NCBI GenBank assembly: GCA_003336485.1
Contig: QENH01000184.1
Span: forward strand, 1-38,266
Reading direction: 5' to 3'
Source of the DNA: Candidatus Methanophagales archaeon
GTDB lineage: Archaea > Halobacteriota > Syntropharchaeia > Alkanophagales > Methanospirareceae
Length of the DNA: 38,266 bases
Shown here: positions 1-8,542 of the stretch, piece after piece
Position numbering within the stretch: the stretch's first letter is position 1
Layout: every line of letters starts with the position of its first letter
The notes under the pieces: generated by a model
What the model was told of the DNA's origin: nothing
Seen by the model: the letters and a program-made list of their open reading frames with translations, nothing else
The model's database searches: none
Program-made: the position numbers and the translations under genes

Positions 1-162
1 GAGCAGATTTACAATTTTTATCGGTGGATTGATGACCAATAGTTCTGGAAACATACTAAAAGCCATCAAATAATTTGAGTTGGTAAGTCTTTAGATATGA
101 AAAGAAACTATCTGAAATTATAAAGTTTATAAAGAAATAAACAATAGCTCTGAGGTGAAGAA
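1..162. other. Left-edge intergenic region with a promoter for the ATPase gene
   Basis: Plus frame 1 reads 13 codons and then TAG at 40-42, which could be the C-terminus of a gene cut by the window edge; this is too short to name. A good archaeal TATA box, TTTATAAA, lies at 126-133. It would place a transcription start near 155-160, just before the ATG at 163 and around the GAGGTG ribosome-binding site at 152-157. I see nothing else in this stretch. Confidence 0.35.
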
Positions 163-1473
163 ATGCAAATAAAAAAAATCATCGTTTCCAATTTCAAAAG
201 CTTTGAGGAAGTAGAGATAGAAGTCGGAAAATTTAACGTTCTGATAGGCGCAAATGCTTCTGGGAAATCCAATTTCATAAACATTCTCCAATTCCTTAAA
301 GATATAGTAGAGAATGGTTTGGATAATGCAATTTCTATGCAAGGTGGTGTGGACTATATCAGGAATATAAATATAGGTGTTTCTAAAAATCTTTCCGTAG
401 AATTACATATTGACTCCAAAGACAAGCCCGTTAAATCACTTGGATTTGGGAAAGAAGATGATGAAAGGTTGATCCGTATTTCTGCTCATGAATTCACGTA
501 TAAGTTCAGCATCCAATTTAATAAAAGTGGAAGGGGGTACAAAGTTGCGGATGAAAGGTTGGTAGCCAACTGTGATTTTGTAGAAGCAAGATTAGAAAAG
601 AAAGAGCGAAAAATAAGCGAAAAGGAAAAAATAGGAGAAGGCGAAATTATTTTTATTAATGATAAAGGACGGGTCAAATCTGACTTAAAATCCGTGGACG
701 GATCAATAACGAAGGATGACCTAATCCTACCTTCTTTTTCTAAAAAAGAATTTTTAGAAGGAAAATTATCTCTTAAGGAATTATTCATAGGGGCTCCTAT
801 ATTTTTCCCGCTTCTACCACCCATATCTTTTGGAATAAGTGATTTTTTCCGTGCTATTTCAATATATGATCTTGACCCGAAATTATCAAAAAAAGCTACT
901 TTGATTACCGGAAAAACCGAACTCGAGCCAGATGGTAGCAATTTAGCAATCGTCTTAAAAAATATTCTGGAAAACAAGAAAAAGAGGGAAAGGCTTTCTA
1001 GTCTGATAAAAGACATCTTACCATTTATAGAAGACATTACAGTAGAGAAATTGGCAGATAAATCCTTGCTCGCCAGTTTAAAAGAAGTTTATTCTGGAAA
1101 GAAGTTCTTGCCTGCTCCCCTTCTTTCTGATGGCACAATAAACATAACCGCTTTGATTATTGCCCTTTATTTTGAGGAGAAGCCCTTAATTATAATTGAA
1201 GAGCCCGAAAGGAATATTCATCCCTACATTATTTCAAAAGTAATAGAGATGATGAAAGATGTTTCAGAAAGGCGGAAAAAACAGATTATCGTCACTACGC
1301 ATAATCCCGAAGTGGTAAGATATACAGACATAGAGAATATTGTACTCGTTCATCGAGATGATAACGGTTTTACTCAAATCTCAAGACCAGCGAAAAAAGA
1401 GGAAGTGAAAATTTTCCTCGAAAATAAGATGGGTATTGAGGAACTTTATGTACAAAATTTGTTAGAGTGGTAG
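163..1473 (+). CDS. ABC/SMC-like AAA ATPase (OLD/RecF-type), candidate defence ATPase
   Basis: This 436-residue protein has the layout of the ABC-type ATPases found in OLD, RloA and Septu-like systems. Walker A (GANASGKS) is at residues 29-36. A long central insertion of alternating charge, with a Lys/Glu-rich stretch near residues 145-165, follows. A Walker B segment (LIIIEEPE) lies near 342-349 and a switch histidine (TTHNPE) near 377-382. Known family members couple ATP binding to a nuclease or effector. The start ATG at 163 has GAGGTG 5 nt upstream and a TATA box at 126-133. The stop overlaps the GTG-start option of the next gene, so the two are probably co-translated. The ATPase call is firm; the defence role is inferred from the partner gene and the accessory context. 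Confidence 0.85.
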   Translation: MQIKKIIVSNFKSFEEVEIEVGKFNVLIGANASGKSNFINILQFLKDIVENGLDNAISMQGGVDYIRNINIGVSKNLSVELHIDSKDKPVKSLGFGKEDDERLIRISAHEFTYKFSIQFNKSGRGYKVADERLVANCDFVEARLEKKERKISEKEKIGEGEIIFINDKGRVKSDLKSVDGSITKDDLILPSFSKKEFLEGKLSLKELFIGAPIFFPLLPPISFGISDFFRAISIYDLDPKLSKKATLITGKTELEPDGSNLAIVLKNILENKKKRERLSSLIKDILPFIEDITVEKLADKSLLASLKEVYSGKKFLPAPLLSDGTINITALIIALYFEEKPLIIIEEPERNIHPYIISKVIEMMKDVSERRKKQIIVTTHNPEVVRYTDIENIVLVHRDDNGFTQISRPAKKEEVKIFLENKMGIEELYVQNLLEW

Positions 1474-1475
1474 AT

Positions 1476-2000
1476 ATGTCTTATAAGCATCTATTCATTC
1501 TTCTTGAAGGTAACGATGATGAGCGCTTTTTTGAGAAGATTGTGAAGTCACTTCTTCAAGAAAGATATTCAACGATAAAAATTTGGAAATATTCAAAACG
1601 AAAACAGGAAAAAATAGTAGCTCTAGTTAACTCCATTAACTCGATGAAAGCAGATTATATTTTTGCCAGAGACATTAATGATTCTCCCTGTATAACCGCC
1701 GAAAAAGAGAAAATAACGGGCAAATTTAAGCAAATAGCAGATGATAAGATCATCGTTGTGGTTAAAGAAATAGAAAGCTGGTATCTCGCTGGACTGGATG
1801 AAAATACTGCTATAAAAGTGGGCATCCGTAAAAAGATTAGAACCGCAAACCGCATTACCAAAGAAGATTTCAATCGGCTAATTCCTAAAAATATGGCACG
1901 AATAGAATTTATGCGAAATATTCTGGAAAACTATGATGTAGAAATAGCGAAAAGAAGGAATAGGTCTTTTGGATATTTCCTAAATAAATGGGGCAAATGA
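1476..2000 (+). CDS. TOPRIM/DUF4276-RloB-like protein, partner of the upstream ATPase
   Basis: This is a basic protein of about 174 residues. An acidic N-terminal motif (LLEGNDDERFF) follows a hydrophobic strand. A second acidic motif (FARDIND) comes near residues 62-70, then VVKEIESWYLAG, and a basic tail (RNRSFGYFLNKW). A glutamate after the first strand, a later D-x-N-D and an E-x-E-x-W-x-L-A segment are typical of TOPRIM-like nucleases of the DUF4276/RloB type that accompany ABC ATPases; the exact family is uncertain. A GTG at 1467 would overlap the ATPase stop, while the ATG at 1476 starts cleanly before the first strand, so I chose it. A palindromic element begins immediately after the stop. 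Confidence 0.65.
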   Translation: MSYKHLFILLEGNDDERFFEKIVKSLLQERYSTIKIWKYSKRKQEKIVALVNSINSMKADYIFARDINDSPCITAEKEKITGKFKQIADDKIIVVVKEIESWYLAGLDENTAIKVGIRKKIRTANRITKEDFNRLIPKNMARIEFMRNILENYDVEIAKRRNRSFGYFLNKWGK

Positions 2001-2002
2001 TC

Positions 2003-2083
2003 CAACGGCAGATAACATGACCTATCTGGCTTCGGTGCTTTGCACCTTCGCCCAAATCTGCCTTTGACGGTCTTCAGATACAC
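2003..2083 (+). repeat. Long imperfect palindrome, copy 1 (attC-like layout)
   Basis: The stem halves are TATCTG (2023-2028) and CAGATA (2075-2080). An internal hairpin GGTGC-TTT-GCACC spans 2034-2046. Shared family landmarks are ATAACA before the stem, GGCTTCG just inside it, CAAAT in the middle and CTTC before the second half. It begins 2 nt after the stop of the TOPRIM-like gene and lies between two convergent genes. Related copies are at 26555, 28442 and 32942, all in the same orientation. Confidence 0.6.
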
Positions 2084-2108
2084 ACAAAGCGAAATTCACC
2101 GCTCTTTA

Positions 2109-3575
2109 TCAAGCACCATCATCCAAATAACACAAACAATCATACCTCCCAACCAACTCCTTTATACTCTTCATCCCGAACCTTTTAAGCACATCCACAA
2201 TCTCGCTTCTCCACGCAGCATACAGATTAATCAGACGTTGAGCACCCCATTCCAGATCAATAGCCTTAGAAAGTTCCGGGTCCGTGCTTGCAATCCCCCT
2301 TGGACATCCCCTACCGGATTCACAATTACCGCACCGTACACAACCCAGTGCAACAAGTTCGACAGTGCCGATAACCACACCATCTGCACCCAGCGCAATC
2401 GCCTTTAACGCATCATGAGCTGTTCTTATACCTCCACTTGCGATAATCGTCATCGTATCTCGTATACCCTCCCGTTTAAGGAACTCATGCACCTTCGGTA
2501 TTGCATACTCGATAGGCATCGCGATGTTCTTCTTTGCAATGTCTGGTGCCGCGCCCGTGCCGCCATAGCTGCCATCCAGATGGATGATATTTGCACCTGC
2601 GTAATAGCTGCCTACTGCAACCATATCCACATCCGTGGGCGTGGAAACCTTTACCGAGACAATAGCGTCAGGATTTAGCTCCTTTATCCAATCCAGATGT
2701 TTTTTATGGTCTTCCACCGAATATACACTATGAAACGGAAAGGGTGAGAACAGACTGCTACCTTCTACCGCTTCTCGCATACGTGCAACTTCTACTGTTA
2801 CTTTATCGCCCAGCAAATGCCCGCCAAGACCCGGTTTTGCTCCTTGTGCATACTTGAATTCAACAATCTTTACTCGTTGAATGGTATCTTCCATCACACC
2901 AAATAACCCGGTTGCAACCTGTGTAATCACGTTATCATCGTATTCCTTTAATGCTTCCGGGTAACCGCCCTCACCCGTGCATGTAAATGTCCCCCAAGCT
3001 CTTGCCGCTTTTGCTTTTGCAAGCATTACTGAGAGACTGATAGAGCCAAAAGACATCCCGCCACCATAGAACGGCACCTTAATACTGATCTTCTTACCTT
3101 CCCTCTTATTCAGGTCTATCTCAGTGCTTATATCCGTATCATCAGAAGAGAGAGCGGATAAGGGAGAAGGGAAATTGAATGAAATACGATCGAACCCACC
3201 GCCCGAGTTACCAATCTCGTATCTTTGCCCTTTAAGCGGTATCCCCGTCTCTGCCTGCTCCCATGTGCCGATTATAAGGTCTCGAGTCCAGCGATAATCG
3301 CCTATCGTACGGTATTCAGAACTTACACCTAAAGAAAGCGCTCCTCGAGGGCAGTGATTAACGCAGTAAAACGATTTATCTTCGCATGAAGTGCCTATAC
3401 AGCGGTAACTCAACGGTTTTGAAACCCGATTATAGCCTGTTTTACGCTCATGGACTCCAAACGGGCATAATTTGGCGCATGTGCCGCAGCTTATGCATTT
3501 AGAAATGTCCCTCTGTACTTCTATCTCACATATCTCATTCGGGAATCTTGAGGGTACATTTTTAATCGTTGGCAT
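2109..3575 (-). CDS. gltB: Archaeal glutamate synthase, FMN/synthase domain with N-terminal ferredoxin
   Basis: This roughly 488-residue protein matches the stand-alone archaeal glutamate synthase core. It carries an N-terminal Fe-S module with CxxCxxCxxxC near residues 27-37 and more cysteines at about 59, 64, 71 and 75. The FMN (beta/alpha)8 domain follows, with GGGMSFGSIS, QGAKPGLGGHLLG, GSYGGTGAAP and a phosphate-binding ASGGIRTAHDALKA. A cysteine cluster of the [3Fe-4S] type (CVRCGNCESGRGCP) sits near the C-terminus. No glutaminase domain is present in this protein. I chose ATG 3575 because GAGGTG lies 7 nt upstream of it; an upstream in-frame option at 3608 is poorly supported. It is the last gene of the glnA operon and overlaps the preceding gene by 14 nt. 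Confidence 0.9.
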   Translation of the reverse strand: MPTIKNVPSRFPNEICEIEVQRDISKCISCGTCAKLCPFGVHERKTGYNRVSKPLSYRCIGTSCEDKSFYCVNHCPRGALSLGVSSEYRTIGDYRWTRDLIIGTWEQAETGIPLKGQRYEIGNSGGGFDRISFNFPSPLSALSSDDTDISTEIDLNKREGKKISIKVPFYGGGMSFGSISLSVMLAKAKAARAWGTFTCTGEGGYPEALKEYDDNVITQVATGLFGVMEDTIQRVKIVEFKYAQGAKPGLGGHLLGDKVTVEVARMREAVEGSSLFSPFPFHSVYSVEDHKKHLDWIKELNPDAIVSVKVSTPTDVDMVAVGSYYAGANIIHLDGSYGGTGAAPDIAKKNIAMPIEYAIPKVHEFLKREGIRDTMTIIASGGIRTAHDALKAIALGADGVVIGTVELVALGCVRCGNCESGRGCPRGIASTDPELSKAIDLEWGAQRLINLYAAWRSEIVDVLKRFGMKSIKELVGRYDCLCYLDDGA

Positions 3576-5034
3576 CGTGTGACACCTCTCTCGCAAAAAC
3601 CGTGTCAAACGTATCTTTCTCTATCTCCTCTACGAATATCGCCCTACCTACTTCACCTCGGAGCCTCCTTACTTCTCGTAACCCCATAGCGCCTAAGATT
3701 TCAAGAAGCTGGTTCCTCCATGCACCGATAAGATTTATTATGCGCTGTGCACCCCATTCGGGATTTACCTCTTTTAGCTCTACGGGACACGCTAAATCCT
3801 CTTGGCAGTCTTTACAATATCTGCATTCAAGAGCGAAAAGAAGCGGCAGGTCTATAGCAGTCAAATCGGCACCACATATTATTGCTTTCGCTACATGCTC
3901 TGCCATTGCAATACCGCCACTTACAATGAGCGTAACATCATCTCGAATCTTGAGGTCTACCAGATGTCTGTGAACTTTATGAGTCATATCAGGTATCAAC
4001 AAACTTTTTTTGCGTGTTTGATTAACCGCCTTTCCATTAAGGTCCGCATAAAGATGAATGACTTCTATGCCTGCATAAGTCAATTCCTCCACGATTCCCG
4101 CTACATTATCACCAAAAGGAACTCTTACAGAGATAGTAGTCCCAGGATTTAGTGTCTTTACCTCGTTTACCACACTCATAACGTCTTCTTCATATTCCAA
4201 TTCCACCATTTTACATGCATTAATCCAATCTGCGTCACAGCCATGTAGTGTGGGCTGAGAGATGTAGGGTATACATTGCCGTTTTTCGCCTCTCGCCTCT
4301 AGCCTCTCGCCTTTTGCCTTTTGCCCCGCCTCCATAAACCCTTCTCTAGCATCTACAATCATAAAAGTGCCCAGATAAGAAGCAGCCATTGCCATTGCTT
4401 TATATACGTTCTTATCAAAAGTTAGGAGAGTTTGATCAATATGCTTCGCGGCCCCAAACGGGAGTGTATCAAAGATTATCGGTAATGGTACGTTTATTGT
4501 AGGCGGAATATGCGATACGATTTCACCATGACTATCAAATTTGATTGCCGGTAACTTTCTCCCGATTTCCACCGTGGTACTGATGTACTCCCTACCATGA
4601 ATCCCATCCCTCGTAGGTCTTACGATCTCAGACATATCGGTCCACATCGAATCGAACCCTTCACCGGAGAAAGGCCCACGATAGCCCGCACCGGATACGG
4701 GAATCTTACCGGTCTCTGCTTGATACCAGTTCTTACTGATTATCTCCGGAGTCCAGTAAGAATCACCGAGACGCGAATAATCCGTTCCCTCACGGATAGT
4801 CAACGTCGCTCTCGGACATTCCTGGATACAGGAGAAACAGCCTTTGCAGCGATACACAACAGGCTCTGCCATACATCGCAGGTCCTCTTCCTGCCTTTTA
4901 TGGACTTCGTAGATGCATACTATTGCGCATCTTCCACAATTTATGCAATCCGCGCCCCGCTCTATCTCAAACTTACCAATTGGTGTATGCCGTGGTGGTG
5001 TCGGTATCACTTCGATACTATATTTTTGGGGCAT
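3562..5034 (-). CDS. Divergent gltB-like paralogue with N-terminal Fe-S domain
   Basis: This 490-residue protein has the same plan as the next gene: an N-terminal CxxCxxCxxxC motif (CINCGRCAIVC), a second cluster (CKGCFSCIQECP), a TIM-barrel region and a C-terminal CRYCKDCQEDLACP followed by EWGAQRIINL. The glycine-rich active-site signatures of true glutamate synthase (GGGMSFGS, QGAKPGLGGH, GTGAAP) are not recognisable, although VSGGIAMAEHVAKAI persists. It is therefore probably a non-catalytic, structural or electron-relay subunit, or has another substrate. GGAGG lies 5 nt upstream of ATG 5034. It follows the FAD oxidoreductase with a 1-nt gap and overlaps gltB by 14 nt, so the three genes are tightly coupled. 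An in-frame low-complexity insertion lies around 4286-4326. Confidence 0.75.
   Translation of the reverse strand: MPQKYSIEVIPTPPRHTPIGKFEIERGADCINCGRCAIVCIYEVHKRQEEDLRCMAEPVVYRCKGCFSCIQECPRATLTIREGTDYSRLGDSYWTPEIISKNWYQAETGKIPVSGAGYRGPFSGEGFDSMWTDMSEIVRPTRDGIHGREYISTTVEIGRKLPAIKFDSHGEIVSHIPPTINVPLPIIFDTLPFGAAKHIDQTLLTFDKNVYKAMAMAASYLGTFMIVDAREGFMEAGQKAKGERLEARGEKRQCIPYISQPTLHGCDADWINACKMVELEYEEDVMSVVNEVKTLNPGTTISVRVPFGDNVAGIVEELTYAGIEVIHLYADLNGKAVNQTRKKSLLIPDMTHKVHRHLVDLKIRDDVTLIVSGGIAMAEHVAKAIICGADLTAIDLPLLFALECRYCKDCQEDLACPVELKEVNPEWGAQRIINLIGAWRNQLLEILGAMGLREVRRLRGEVGRAIFVEEIEKDTFDTVFAREVSHDAND
4286..4326. repeat. In-frame CTCGCC-type low-complexity insertion in the gltB-like paralogue
   Basis: The plus strand shows repeated units of the form CGCCTCT-CGCCTCT-AGCCTCT-CGCCTTTTGCC. 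In the minus-strand gene this encodes a charged segment reading KAKGERLEARGEKRQ. The aligned region of gltB has nothing similar, so it looks like a short repeat inserted without breaking the frame. Confidence 0.6.
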
Positions 5035-5035
5035 G

Positions 5036-6928
5036 TTAACCTCCGTAAAAGCTCAAAATGTCCGTGTTAACTGTTTCTTTGGTAAAGCTTTCTTTTTGAA
5101 AGAAAGGTTTATATACAAACCTCCAGTAATCTTCACTTGATTCCATTGTCGACACGAAATCCCGTATTGCTTCTTCAGGCGTGCCAAATTCGGCTTCAAG
5201 CAGCTTCTCCAGCTCTGTCCATGCGGTGACAAGATCTAAATCATTCTGACAGACAGCTCTACACATCTCGCAATGAGTGCATAAAAAGATCTTGTCAGAA
5301 TCGGTCTTCGATATCGCGTCTCCAGCGAGCAGTTTTTTTGCGAGATACAGCTTGTTCTTGGGAGTCACTGATTCCTCATTGGTAACAAGATATGCAGGGC
5401 AGACAGCGGTACAACTTCCGCATTTGATACATGAATATACTATCTTCTCAAGTACTGATTCTTCTTTAAGACTACCCTTGGACGATGCGCGTTTACCAAG
5501 AATCGGGGTAACCGTAGCGGAAATACGTATTAGTGGTCTGAAGATGCGCGGTTTAAACATTATACCGGGTATATTCGCCATTTTCGTCTTCACCGCGAAG
5601 AATTTGTTCGGATTGAGAATGTTATCTGGGTCAACCTCTTTCTTATACGCCCGATAGAGTTCTAGCGTCTTCGTGTCATATTTAGCTCTTATAAAGGGCG
5701 TATTCCAGATGCCGATACCGTATGGAACACCGCCAAACTTTAGCCCAAGTCTCGTAAGCACCGGGATAAGTGTCATGTTGGCAAGGTAGGTCTTTGGCTC
5801 TCTTACGTCAGACATGTATGTCAACATCAGTAGTGCATGGTCTTTTCCCACAATATGCGATTCTACTTCTACATCCACACCACCTCGTTTTAATATTATT
5901 TCTGCCGCTTTGAGATACGAAACCGCATTTTCTATGGGGATAACCATTTCACAAGCCAACGGGGTTGGCTTACCACTTCTCTTCTTCATAGGGAATAGCC
6001 GTTCGTGCCAGAGGTAATTTGAGAGATAATCATCTGCAAGAATACCTCGGCCTTCTGCGAACTCCCGAAATTTCGTTGCCTCTTCCTCTTCTTCAAACTC
6101 CACTAATACCGCATCTTTCAGCCGGAACAAATGCTCACCCAGAAAGGTGTTTAGCTCTTTGAGATGTGAAGCATCCATATATTTTATGTGGTTGGGTTTG
6201 AGTTTTGCGTTTATTAGCCCCGTTATGAACACAAAAGCATCTTCGGTACTTTCCAGGTAAATCAGATGCGGAAGTGATTTTTCCGGCTTCTTCCTCAGTT
6301 TCAAGACAGCACTCAGAACTATACCAAACTGCCCTTCTGTACCAAAGAATCGTGCGAACTCCTCTTCCTTTGACTTGATGGTTTTCACTTCGCCCGACGG
6401 GAACATCACTTCGATTGATTCTATCTGATCTTTTAGATGTCCGAACCGGTAGCTACCGATGCCGTATCCGCCCGTAGCAATCCAGCCACCAACAGAGGAA
6501 AAGAAGCTTGAGGGGTAGGCTCTGAGTGCTAGAGTCTCAGAGCACAAAAAATCATCGAGGGCCGACCATCGGAGACCTGTTTGAACTTTTACTGTCTCCT
6601 TTTCCCTATTCACTTCAACAATATCATTTAAGGATGACAAGTCAAGAACGATGCCTTTTACCGTGGGAACCACGCCACCAAGCCCTGAAGAAGCAGACCC
6701 CCGAGGGAATAAAGCTACTTTATCATCGTTTGCGAATCGAACGATTTTCTTGACTGCATCCACGCTTTTAGGCATGATTACAAGTTCTGGTGTAGTCTCA
6801 AAAAGTCGCTTTGCGAAAGGTACTTCACCTATGTCCATGCTATATAGCTCACGCTCGAAATCACCACATATCACTCTTGCTTCATCTCCTACTAGTTCTT
6901 CTATCCGTGTTTTTACTGTTTCGGCCAT
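5036..6928 (-). CDS. GlcD/Dld-like FAD oxidoreductase fused to a C-terminal 2x[4Fe-4S] domain
   Basis: This is a protein of about 630 residues. An N-terminal FAD_binding_4 (PCMH-type) domain contains FPRGSASSGLGG near residues 73-84 and SSVGGWIATGGYGIGS. The FAD-oxidase C-terminal domain extends to about residue 450. A GlpC/HdrD-like ferredoxin domain follows with CIKCGSCTAVCP near 500-511 and CTHCEMCRAVC near 550-560. Family members oxidise 2-hydroxy acids such as lactate or glycolate and pass electrons on. Its place between glnA and the two glutamate synthase-like genes suggests it supplies reductant to them or oxidises a linked 2-hydroxy acid (inference). Start options are TTG 6940, ATG 6934 and ATG 6928; the last has GGGG 6 nt upstream. 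The last 25 residues include sequence from a dispersed repeat. Confidence 0.85.
   Translation of the reverse strand: MAETVKTRIEELVGDEARVICGDFERELYSMDIGEVPFAKRLFETTPELVIMPKSVDAVKKIVRFANDDKVALFPRGSASSGLGGVVPTVKGIVLDLSSLNDIVEVNREKETVKVQTGLRWSALDDFLCSETLALRAYPSSFFSSVGGWIATGGYGIGSYRFGHLKDQIESIEVMFPSGEVKTIKSKEEEFARFFGTEGQFGIVLSAVLKLRKKPEKSLPHLIYLESTEDAFVFITGLINAKLKPNHIKYMDASHLKELNTFLGEHLFRLKDAVLVEFEEEEEATKFREFAEGRGILADDYLSNYLWHERLFPMKKRSGKPTPLACEMVIPIENAVSYLKAAEIILKRGGVDVEVESHIVGKDHALLMLTYMSDVREPKTYLANMTLIPVLTRLGLKFGGVPYGIGIWNTPFIRAKYDTKTLELYRAYKKEVDPDNILNPNKFFAVKTKMANIPGIMFKPRIFRPLIRISATVTPILGKRASSKGSLKEESVLEKIVYSCIKCGSCTAVCPAYLVTNEESVTPKNKLYLAKKLLAGDAISKTDSDKIFLCTHCEMCRAVCQNDLDLVTAWTELEKLLEAEFGTPEEAIRDFVSTMESSEDYWRFVYKPFFQKESFTKETVNTDILSFYGG
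5072..5110 (+). repeat. 39-nt dispersed repeat, copy inside the oxidoreductase C-terminus
   Basis: This 39-nt sequence is identical, except for one base, to the reverse complement of 12194-12232. It contains an internal inverted repeat CTTTCTTT-n-AAAGAAAG. Here it is translated on the minus strand as part of the C-terminal tail of the FAD/Fe-S protein (FFQKESFTKETVN). Confidence 0.75.
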
Positions 6929-6970
6929 GCACATCCCCAAGATTTTAAAAAATATGTTCTTTGATCCTAC

Positions 6971-8305
6971 TCACAACACACCCAAATACGCCTCCAACTC
7001 CCATTCCGTGACGTTCACACGATAATTGTCCCACTCTACCTTCTTTGATGTGATGAAGTTGTTGAAGACATGGTCACCTAAAGCTTCTCGGACCAGTTCG
7101 CTCTCCTCTGTCAGTCCAACTGCCTCGATTAAACTACCGGGCAGCGAGGTTATTCCTTCCTTTGCCTTTTCCTCTGCATTCAGCAGATAAACGTCCTTCT
7201 CCGTTGGGGGTCTCAATTCATACTTGTTTTTTATTCCCGCTAAGCCGGCCGCAAGCATCACAGAAAATGTTAAGTACGGGTTGCATGCCGGATCGGCACT
7301 GCGGAATTCCACTCGTGTCGCATTCTCTTTACCTGGCTTATACATCGGCACCCTTACAAGCGTAGAGCGGTTGCGGCGTGCCCAGGAGATGTAAACCGGT
7401 GCTTCATATCCCGGTACCAGGCGCTTATATGAGTTTACCCATTGATTAGCAACCGAAGTTATCTCGGGTGCGTGTCTTAGCAATCCCGCGATATAACCCC
7501 TACCCGCCTCAGAGAGATGGTATTCGTCATTCGGGTCGAAGAACGTATTTCTATCCCCTTTAAACAACGATTGATGCACGTGCATGCCTGAGCCATTCAC
7601 CCCAAAGATGGGTTTCGGCATGAACGTGGCATAATATCCGTAGCGCTGCGCAATTTCCTTTACTACAATCCGATATGACATCACCTGGTCAGCCATAGTA
7701 AGCGCATCTTTATAACGAAGGTCTATCTCGTGCTGTGAAGGTGCAACTTCATGATGGCTGTACTCCACATCTATCCCCATTTCCTCCAGTGTTAAAATTG
7801 TATCCCTTCGTAAGTCGCTTCCCGCATCCAGTGTCGTCAGGTCAAAGTATCCACCTTCATCCAGGACTTCGGTATTCTTATCGTCCCGGAAGTAGAAATA
7901 CTCCAGTTCCGGACCGACATAGAATGTGTGGCCTTTCTCTTCCAACTGCTTCAGATTCCTTTTCAGTACGTATCTCGGGTCGCCCTCGTAAGGACTTCCG
8001 TCTGGCTGTAGAATGTCACAGAACATCCTCGCAACTGCATGCTCCTTTGGCCGCCACGGCACAATCCTGAATGTAGCGGGATCGGGTTTCGCGAGCATAT
8101 CACTCTCGTCAATCCTTGCAAAGCCCTTTATCGAGGAACCGTCAAAACCCATGCCCTCGTCAAACGCACCTTCCAACTCTTTTGGCGTGATTGCAAAGCT
8201 CTTCAACTGACCCAAGATGTCCGTGAACCACAGCCGCACGAACTTTATCCCTTGCTTTTCTACTACGCCCAATACATCCTCTTTCGTCTTTGTCGCTTTT
8301 TCCAT
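6971..8305 (-). CDS. glnA: Glutamine synthetase type I
   Basis: This 444-residue protein makes glutamine from glutamate, ammonia and ATP in the cytoplasm. It has the full GSI signature set: DGSSIKGF at residues 55-62, GPELEYF, the metal-binding HHEVAPSQHEIDLRY, NGSGMHVHQS, RNRSTLVRVP and RVEFRSADPACNPYL. The length and the lack of an obvious long insertion suit the GSI-alpha type of archaea, which is normally not controlled by adenylylation (family knowledge). ATG 8305 is preceded by AAGGTGA. It leads the operon containing the oxidoreductase and the gltB-like genes, with 42 nt to the next gene. Upstream lies the conserved promoter/operator at 8353-8392 shared with both amt genes. Confidence 0.97.
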   Translation of the reverse strand: MEKATKTKEDVLGVVEKQGIKFVRLWFTDILGQLKSFAITPKELEGAFDEGMGFDGSSIKGFARIDESDMLAKPDPATFRIVPWRPKEHAVARMFCDILQPDGSPYEGDPRYVLKRNLKQLEEKGHTFYVGPELEYFYFRDDKNTEVLDEGGYFDLTTLDAGSDLRRDTILTLEEMGIDVEYSHHEVAPSQHEIDLRYKDALTMADQVMSYRIVVKEIAQRYGYYATFMPKPIFGVNGSGMHVHQSLFKGDRNTFFDPNDEYHLSEAGRGYIAGLLRHAPEITSVANQWVNSYKRLVPGYEAPVYISWARRNRSTLVRVPMYKPGKENATRVEFRSADPACNPYLTFSVMLAAGLAGIKNKYELRPPTEKDVYLLNAEEKAKEGITSLPGSLIEAVGLTEESELVREALGDHVFNNFITSKKVEWDNYRVNVTEWELEAYLGVL

Positions 8306-8352
8306 CTTATATTCACCTTAGGTTATTTATACACGCTAACCCATTCTAAAAG

Positions 8353-8392
8353 TATTTGAGAACTTTTCAGAAAATTTCATAAATGTTATGAA
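8353..8392 (-). promoter_or_regulatory. Nitrogen-regulon promoter/operator, glnA site
   Basis: The plus strand shows TATTTGAGA (8353-8361), a 14-nt gap, then a perfect inverted repeat TTCATA-AATGT-TATGAA (8376-8392). In the direction of glnA transcription the inverted repeat comes first and the core element TCTCAAATA lies about 48 nt before the ATG. That distance suits a TATA/BRE position with a 20-25 nt leader. Confidence 0.7.
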
Positions 8393-8542
8393 AAACGAAA
8401 TACGAGGCAATATCCCAAAAAGAATAGATATTTGGCACTCTCCAAAATGTAACTACACTACTCTTTTTGTATAATGACGAGTTTTTCCGGGCTGTAAGCC
8501 GAAGAGTAGCAGAAAAAGTAAAGCATATATGAGTTTATAAAG

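Noticed and set aside
72-101. A possible sixth nitrogen-regulon site (AATTTGAGT, then TATGAA at 96-101 with the spacing of the short class)
   Set aside because: The left half of the inverted repeat is absent, the core has mismatches and no minus-strand start codon is visible in the remaining bases.
486-1037. 183-codon open frame on the minus strand inside the ATPase gene
   Set aside because: It is antisense to a clear ATPase, has no ribosome-binding site and its translation shows no family features; it is a shadow frame. Other long antisense frames in gltB, glnA, cfbB and amt were rejected for the same reason.
8353-8392. NrpR operator
   Set aside because: No GGAA-N6-TTCC or close variant is found at any of the five sites; the inverted repeat here is different.
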